A stretch of 6,600 nt of DNA from Nitriliruptorales bacterium. Lineage in GTDB: Bacteria > Actinomycetota > Nitriliruptoria > Euzebyales > Egibacteraceae. Both the position numbers and the translations under genes were made by a program. Shown here in pieces: positions 6,132 to 6,600 of the stretch. Position 1 is the first letter of the stretch. The number at the start of each line of letters is the position of its first letter. The notes beneath the pieces were generated by a model, which made no database searches, was not told the origin of the DNA, and saw only the letters and a program-made list of their open reading frames with translations. The stretch covers positions 1 to 6,600 of the forward strand of contig SKPY01000179.1 of the NCBI GenBank assembly GCA_007119305.1, written 5' to 3'.

Positions 6132-6600
6132 CTACCGTGTCCAGACGGTCACCCGCACCGCCGGCTCGGCGACGTCGACGGTCGCGCACGCCTCGTAGCC
6201 CGCTTCGACGGCCGGCGCCATCGCCCGCATGGACGGGGGCCAGGCACCGACCTGCACGACCGCGGGAATGCTCCCGTCGGCGAGCCCGTCCAGCACCCGT
6301 TGCTCCTGGGCCTCGAGCGTGTACCAGAACAGGTAGAAGGGCGTGGGGTTGGTGAGCTCGAGCTCGTCGTACAGCGTGAGCGGGCCGGGCACGACCCACG
6401 CCTCACGGGCCGGTCCGATGCAGCGCTCGACGTCGGCGCGCACCGCTGCCGCGATCTGCTCCGCGTCGGCGCCGCCCTCGTCGGCTCGCACCTGGCTGGT
6501 GACCCAGCCGAGCAAGCCGGCGGCGAGCAGCGCGGCGAGCCCTGCGAGCGCGCCCACGCTCGGCCATGAGCGATCGCCGCCGTGAGCGGCCGCCACCGCG
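6132..6600 (-). CDS. membrane-anchored protein, probably the C-terminal part of a multi-pass membrane protein cut by the window edge
   Basis: The frame is open to the right edge, so the true start may lie outside. A GTG at 6596 could start a 154-residue protein, but its first residues look like an inter-helix loop rather than a clear N-terminus. Numbering from that GTG, there is one strongly hydrophobic Ala/Leu helix (about 14-32, VGALAGLAALLAAGLLGWV), then a soluble mixed domain of about 120 residues containing one Cys in AAVRADVERCIG, then TNPTPFYLFWYTLEAQEQRVLDGL, then IPAVVQVG, with a second Cys near the end. The order helix, soluble alpha/beta tail, N-P-T-x-F-Y segment, and a D-G-L...P-x-V-V-x-x-G segment resembles the C-terminal periplasmic domain of GT-C (PMT/ArnT-like) glycosyltransferases. 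That is a resemblance judged by eye, not a proven assignment. It ends 90 bp before the PBP start on the same strand. Confidence 0.65.
   Translation of the reverse strand, partial: AVAAAHGGDRSWPSVGALAGLAALLAAGLLGWVTSQVRADEGGADAEQIAAAVRADVERCIGPAREAWVVPGPLTLYDELELTNPTPFYLFWYTLEAQEQRVLDGLADGSIPAVVQVGAWPPSMRAMAPAVEAGYEACATVDVAEPAVRVTVWTR

Noticed and set aside
3561..6569. A roughly 1000-codon open frame on the + strand opposite the PBP gene
   Set aside because: It mirrors the PBP coding strand, is rich in Arg/Gly/Val/Asp with no recognisable domain, and runs into the next gene; this is the expected antisense shadow of high-GC codon bias. The PBP frame has all catalytic motifs.
1..6600. Mobile element, CRISPR array, tRNA/rRNA or defence cassette
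   Set aside because: No transposase or integrase motifs, no regularly spaced short repeats outside the PBP coding repeats, and no tRNA-like cloverleaf seen on reading both strands.

Overview
The window is very GC-rich with strong third-position G/C, and its + and - strands both carry long open frames because of that bias. Frequent GTG starts, 4-bp GTGA gene overlaps and a class A penicillin-binding protein with C-terminal PASTA domains point to a high-GC actinobacterial lineage. I cannot name the genus; a deep-branching actinobacterium is an inference only.

Layout. (1) Positions 1-1644, - strand: a PLP-dependent Cys/Met-metabolism (trans-sulfuration family) enzyme is followed, with a GTGA stop/start overlap, by an alpha/beta-fold hydrolase that runs off the left edge. 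The hydrolase is intact in fold motifs but has Ala where the nucleophile Ser normally sits. (2) Positions 1645-1745: a roughly 100-bp divergent intergenic region. (3) Positions 1746-3298, + strand: a GT2 membrane-anchored glycosyltransferase of the polyprenyl-phosphate-sugar synthase type, followed with essentially no gap by a class I SAM-dependent methyltransferase. (4) A compact hairpin at 3317-3343 lies in the convergent junction and overlaps the stop codon of the next gene. (5) Positions 3342-6041, - strand: a bifunctional class A PBP (GT51 glycosyltransferase plus transpeptidase) with three PASTA domains and an acidic repetitive tail; the last two PASTA units are a recent 201-bp tandem duplication. 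(6) Positions 6042-6131: a 90-bp spacer with two abutting inverted repeats. (7) Positions 6132-6600, - strand: the C-terminal part of a membrane-anchored protein, possibly the tail of a multi-pass glycosyltransferase, entering from the right edge.

The right two thirds has a cell-envelope theme (lipid-linked sugar synthesis, peptidoglycan polymerisation, a membrane protein). The left third is amino-acid metabolism. I see no mobile element, CRISPR array, RNA gene or defence system, and no clearly new multi-gene system. The most distinctive points are the Ser-to-Ala hydrolase translationally coupled to a PLP enzyme, the recently duplicated PASTA unit, and the double dyad upstream of the PBP gene.
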